Source: an uncultured Gemmatimonadota bacterium (GTDB lineage: Bacteria; Gemmatimonadota; Gemmatimonadetes; Longimicrobiales; Gaopeijiaceae). Taken from it: a stretch of DNA of 8,715 bases. A program made the position numbers and the translations under genes. The notes under the pieces are model-generated. The model saw only the letters and a program-made list of their open reading frames with translations. It searched no databases and was not told the DNA's origin. This document shows, in pieces, positions 6,295-8,715 of this stretch; the first letter of the stretch is position 1, and every line of letters starts with the position of its first letter. The stretch covers positions 1-8,715 of the forward strand of contig CAKZOQ010000292.1 of NCBI GenBank assembly GCA_937136445.1, read 5' to 3'.

Positions 6295-8565
6295 ATGGCC
6301 AAGAATCAGCGACGCGACGCCCTCGAGTATCACGAGGAGGGTCGTCCCGGGAAGATCGAGGTGGTCCCCACCAAGTCGGTCTCCACCCAACGCGACCTCT
6401 CCCTGGCGTACTCGCCGGGGGTCGCCGAACCCTGCCGGGAGATCCACCAGAACCCCGCGGACGTGTTCCGCTACACCGCTCGGGGGAATCTGGTGGCGGT
6501 GGTCTCCAACGGGACGGCGGTGTTGGGTCTGGGCAACATCGGACCTCTGGCGGCCAAGCCGGTCATGGAGGGGAAGGGCGTCCTCTTCAAGCGCTTCGCC
6601 GGCATCGACGTCTTCGACCTCGAGGTGGCCTCCGAGGACCCGGATGACGTCATCCGCTTCTGCGAGCTACTGGAGCCCACCGTCGGCGGGATCAATCTGG
6701 AGGACATCGCCGCTCCGGAGTGCTTCGTCATCGAGCGGACCCTGCAGGAGCGCCTGGACATCCCCGTCTTCCACGACGACCAGCACGGCACGGCCATCAT
6801 CGCCGGCGCCGCCCTCCTCAACGCGCTGGAGCTCGTCGATAAGGAGCTGGACGAGGTTCGGGTGGTGTTCAGCGGAGCCGGGGCCTCGGCCCTCTCCACC
6901 GCGGCCCACCTGGAGCGCCTGGGCATCCCGAAGGAGAACATCCTCCTCACCGATCGCGACGGGGTGATCTACGAGGGGCGGACCGAGGACATGAACGAGT
7001 ACAAGGAGCCCTTCGCCCGAGATACCGAGCTGCGCACGCTGGCCGAGGCCATGGAGGGCGCCGACGTCTTCATCGGGTTGAGCGCCGGGGGGGTCCTCTC
7101 CCGGGAGGATGTGCGCTCCATGGCCCGGGATCCCATCATCTTTGCTCTGGCCAACCCCGACCCCGAGATCGATCCGGAGGTCGTGCTGGAGGTCCGGGAC
7201 GACGCCATCATCGCCACCGGTCGCTCCGACTACCCCAACCAGGTGAACAACGTCCTGGGGTTCCCCTTCATCTTCCGGGGAGCGCTGGACGTGCGCGCCC
7301 GGGGCATCAACCACGAGATGATGCTGGCCGCCACCCGGGCACTGGCCGAGCTGGCCCGGGAGGAGGTGCCCGAGGCCGTGCGCGGTGCCTACGAAGGCTC
7401 CGACCTCACCTTCGGCCGCGACTATCTGATTCCCAAGCCCTTCGACCAGCGCGTCCTCTTCTACGTAGCACCGGCGGTGGCCCGAGCCGCCATGGAGACG
7501 GGACTGGCGCGGGTGCAGGTGAACCTGGACGAATACCGGGATGAGCTGCGGGCCAGCCTGGGTCCGGGACAGGAGGTCATGCGCCAGTTGATGGACCGGG
7601 CCCGCACCCGCCCCGCCCGGGTGGTCTTCCCCGAGGGCCACAACAACGTGGTGATCCGCGCCGCCGCACAGCTCGTGGAGGAGGGCGTGGCTCGCCCCAT
7701 CCTCCTGGGGCGTCCCCCGCGGGTGCAGGAGAAGGCGGAGGCTCTGGGGGTCTCGCTGGACGGTGTGGAGATCGTCTACGCCGCCGAGGAGGACGAACGG
7801 CGACGGAGCTGGGCCGCACATCTCTTCGAGAAGCGGGGCCGCAAGGGGCTGACGCTCTCCGAGGCCCGATGGAATCTGTACAAGCCCGTCTACTACGCCG
7901 CCTCCATGGTGGAGAAGGGCGAGGCGGACGCCATGGTGGCGGGCATCGAGGCCAACTACGGCGAGATTCTCCGCCCGGCGCTGGAGGTGGTGGGTTCTGC
8001 GGAGGGCGTACGGAAGGTCTCGGGCCTCTACATGCTGGCCTTCCCCAACCAGGAGCTCCTCTTCCTGGCGGACACCACGGTGAACATCGACCCGGATGCC
8101 CGTACCCTCGCCGACATCGCGCTCCAGACGGCGAACTTCGTCCGGGATCTGGGCATCGTCCCCCGGGTCGCCATGGTCTCCTTCTCGAACTTCGGATCCG
8201 CCCGCCACCCGAAGTCCGACAAGGTGGCCGAAGCAGCCCGGCTGGTGCGGGAGTCCGACCCCGAGCTCGAGGTGGACGGGGAGATGCAGGCCGATACGGC
8301 GGTGGATGCCCTGAAGCTCCGGCAGGTGTACCCCTTCAGCCACCTGAGCGGGCCGGCCAACGTCCTGGTGTTCCCGAACCTCACCGCCGCCAACGCCACC
8401 TACAAGCTTCTGGGCAGGCTCGGCGGCGCCGGTGTCATCGGCCCGGTCCTCCTCGGGATGAGCAAGCCGGTCCACGTCCTCCAGCGGGGTTGCACCCTCC
8501 CGGATGTCTTCAACCTGGCCACCGTGGCGTCGGTGGACTGGCAGGGGAAGATCGACCACATTTAG
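6295..8565 (+). CDS. maeB: NADP-dependent-type malic enzyme with C-terminal phosphotransacetylase-like domain (hybrid malic enzyme)
   Basis: Oxidatively decarboxylates malate to pyruvate and CO2 while reducing NAD(P), linking the TCA cycle to pyruvate and supplying NADPH. The 756-aa length matches hybrid bacterial malic enzymes. The malic N-terminal domain (about 10-150) has SLAYSPGVAEPC with catalytic Tyr39, VMEGK with Lys94, and the metal ligands Glu136-Asp137 (NLEDIAAPEC) and Asp162 (FHDDQHGTA). The NAD(P)-binding Rossmann domain follows with VFSGAGASAL (191-200) and ALANPDPEI (284-292). From about 430 to the end it is a PTA_PTB domain (ARVVFPEGHNN, MVSFSNFGSARHPKSDKV, EVDGEMQADTA). In studied homologues that domain has no transacetylase activity and mediates acetyl-CoA inhibition. 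I chose ATG 6295 (MAKNQRRDALEYH) because homologues begin this way and AAGG lies just upstream; ATG 6262 would add 11 residues. Cofactor preference (NAD or NADP) cannot be settled by eye. It is transcribed divergently from the Omp85 operon. Confidence 0.96.
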   Translation: MAKNQRRDALEYHEEGRPGKIEVVPTKSVSTQRDLSLAYSPGVAEPCREIHQNPADVFRYTARGNLVAVVSNGTAVLGLGNIGPLAAKPVMEGKGVLFKRFAGIDVFDLEVASEDPDDVIRFCELLEPTVGGINLEDIAAPECFVIERTLQERLDIPVFHDDQHGTAIIAGAALLNALELVDKELDEVRVVFSGAGASALSTAAHLERLGIPKENILLTDRDGVIYEGRTEDMNEYKEPFARDTELRTLAEAMEGADVFIGLSAGGVLSREDVRSMARDPIIFALANPDPEIDPEVVLEVRDDAIIATGRSDYPNQVNNVLGFPFIFRGALDVRARGINHEMMLAATRALAELAREEVPEAVRGAYEGSDLTFGRDYLIPKPFDQRVLFYVAPAVARAAMETGLARVQVNLDEYRDELRASLGPGQEVMRQLMDRARTRPARVVFPEGHNNVVIRAAAQLVEEGVARPILLGRPPRVQEKAEALGVSLDGVEIVYAAEEDERRRSWAAHLFEKRGRKGLTLSEARWNLYKPVYYAASMVEKGEADAMVAGIEANYGEILRPALEVVGSAEGVRKVSGLYMLAFPNQELLFLADTTVNIDPDARTLADIALQTANFVRDLGIVPRVAMVSFSNFGSARHPKSDKVAEAARLVRESDPELEVDGEMQADTAVDALKLRQVYPFSHLSGPANVLVFPNLTAANATYKLLGRLGGAGVIGPVLLGMSKPVHVLQRGCTLPDVFNLATVASVDWQGKIDHI

Positions 8566-8585
8566 CATCTTTCCCCCAAATTTTT
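8544..8585 (+). terminator. Possible Rho-independent terminator overlapping the maeB stop codon
   Basis: GGGGAAGAT at 8544-8552 can pair with ATCTTTCCCC at 8567-8576 (one bulged T), with a 14-base loop that contains the TAG stop. A run of five T follows at 8581-8585 after CAAA. The T tract is short and separated from the stem by four bases, so termination may be partial. This is also the only A/T-rich patch in the downstream region. Confidence 0.4.
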
Positions 8586-8628
8586 CCTTGCCCACCGGGA
8601 GAGATACCCCCGGAGGCATCCGAAGCCA

Positions 8629-8638
8629 CCGACGTCGG
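8629..8638. repeat. 10-bp perfect palindrome in the gap before the last gene
   Basis: CCGACGTCGG is a perfect inverted repeat located about 50 bases upstream of the start at 8689. It could be a regulator half-site or a chance GC-rich palindrome. No recognisable -35/-10 pair was found in 8566-8688. Confidence 0.2.
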
Positions 8639-8688
8639 CACGGTTCATGTCCCTGTCGATCGGACCGTCGGGTAGATCCGGAGAACGC

Positions 8689-8715
8689 ATGACCACGGCA
8701 ACCCTGGAGCGCCTT
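8689..8715 (+). CDS. Start of a downstream gene (partial, nine codons)
   Basis: ATG at 8689 opens a frame that reads MTTATLERL and is still open at the right edge. A good ribosome-binding site, GGAG at 8680-8683, sits five bases upstream. An in-frame ATG at 8647 would add 14 residues but has no ribosome site, so 8689 is preferred. Nine residues are too few to identify a family. It lies 123 bases after maeB on the same strand and may or may not share its transcript, depending on the weak terminator between them. Confidence 0.6.

Noticed and set aside
8595..8613. Short CCGGG/CCCGG hairpin after maeB
   Set aside because: The stem is only five base pairs with a nine-base loop and no following T tract, so it is not a credible terminator.
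6667..8619. 650-codon minus-strand open frame opposite maeB
   Set aside because: It is fully antisense to a complete malic enzyme, rich in Gly, His, Val and Asp with no domain pattern, and is a codon-bias shadow.
1..8715. CRISPR arrays, tRNA/rRNA genes, insertion sequences, attachment sites
   Set aside because: I saw no regularly spaced repeats, no tRNA-like cloverleaf, no transposase-like protein and no flanking inverted or direct repeats.

Overview
This window is GC-rich (roughly 70 percent by eye), tightly packed bacterial DNA. A secreted Omp85-type beta-barrel protein shows that the host has an outer membrane. The codon bias, the style of the Omp85 protein and the gene content resemble Gemmatimonadota or a similar high-GC Gram-negative lineage. 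That assignment is inferred from remembered sequence style, not from a search.

Layout. Positions 1 to about 6160 carry a run of genes on the minus strand. In transcription order they are: a BamA/TamA-like outer-membrane protein (its coding frame runs from the 5914-6168 region down to 4234), a class I SAM methyltransferase (4211-3471), a geranylgeranyl-reductase-like FAD oxidoreductase (3474-2206), a small SRPBCC polyketide cyclase-like protein (2169-1696), a FabF-type ketosynthase (1699-401) and a DUF4126-like membrane protein that runs off the left edge (401-1). Gaps are 36 nt or less, and three junctions overlap (ATGA, GTGA, TGATG), so this is almost certainly one transcription unit with translational coupling. 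On the plus strand, a divergently transcribed hybrid malic enzyme with a phosphotransacetylase-like tail (maeB type) fills 6295-8565. After it come a possible terminator and the first nine codons of another gene that leaves the window at 8715.

How the genes may work together. Ketosynthase, SRPBCC cyclase, FAD oxidoreductase and methyltransferase form a plausible small polyketide or lipid-type pathway: chain building, cyclisation or aromatisation, redox tailoring, methylation. DUF4126 and Omp85 proteins at its ends suggest an envelope location for the product, but that is inference. No acyl carrier protein, chain-length factor, type III PKS or acyltransferase is visible here, so any pathway must continue beyond the left edge or borrow parts from fatty-acid synthesis.

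The most notable anomaly is the Omp85 N-terminus. A convincing signal peptide is encoded in frame upstream of the first usable GTG, yet that upstream stretch has no ATG, GTG or TTG in frame. This points to a rare start codon or a base error near 6040-6080. The divergent intergenic region holds a perfect TTGACA box, a weaker opposing promoter sharing the same bases, and a near-palindrome that could be an operator.
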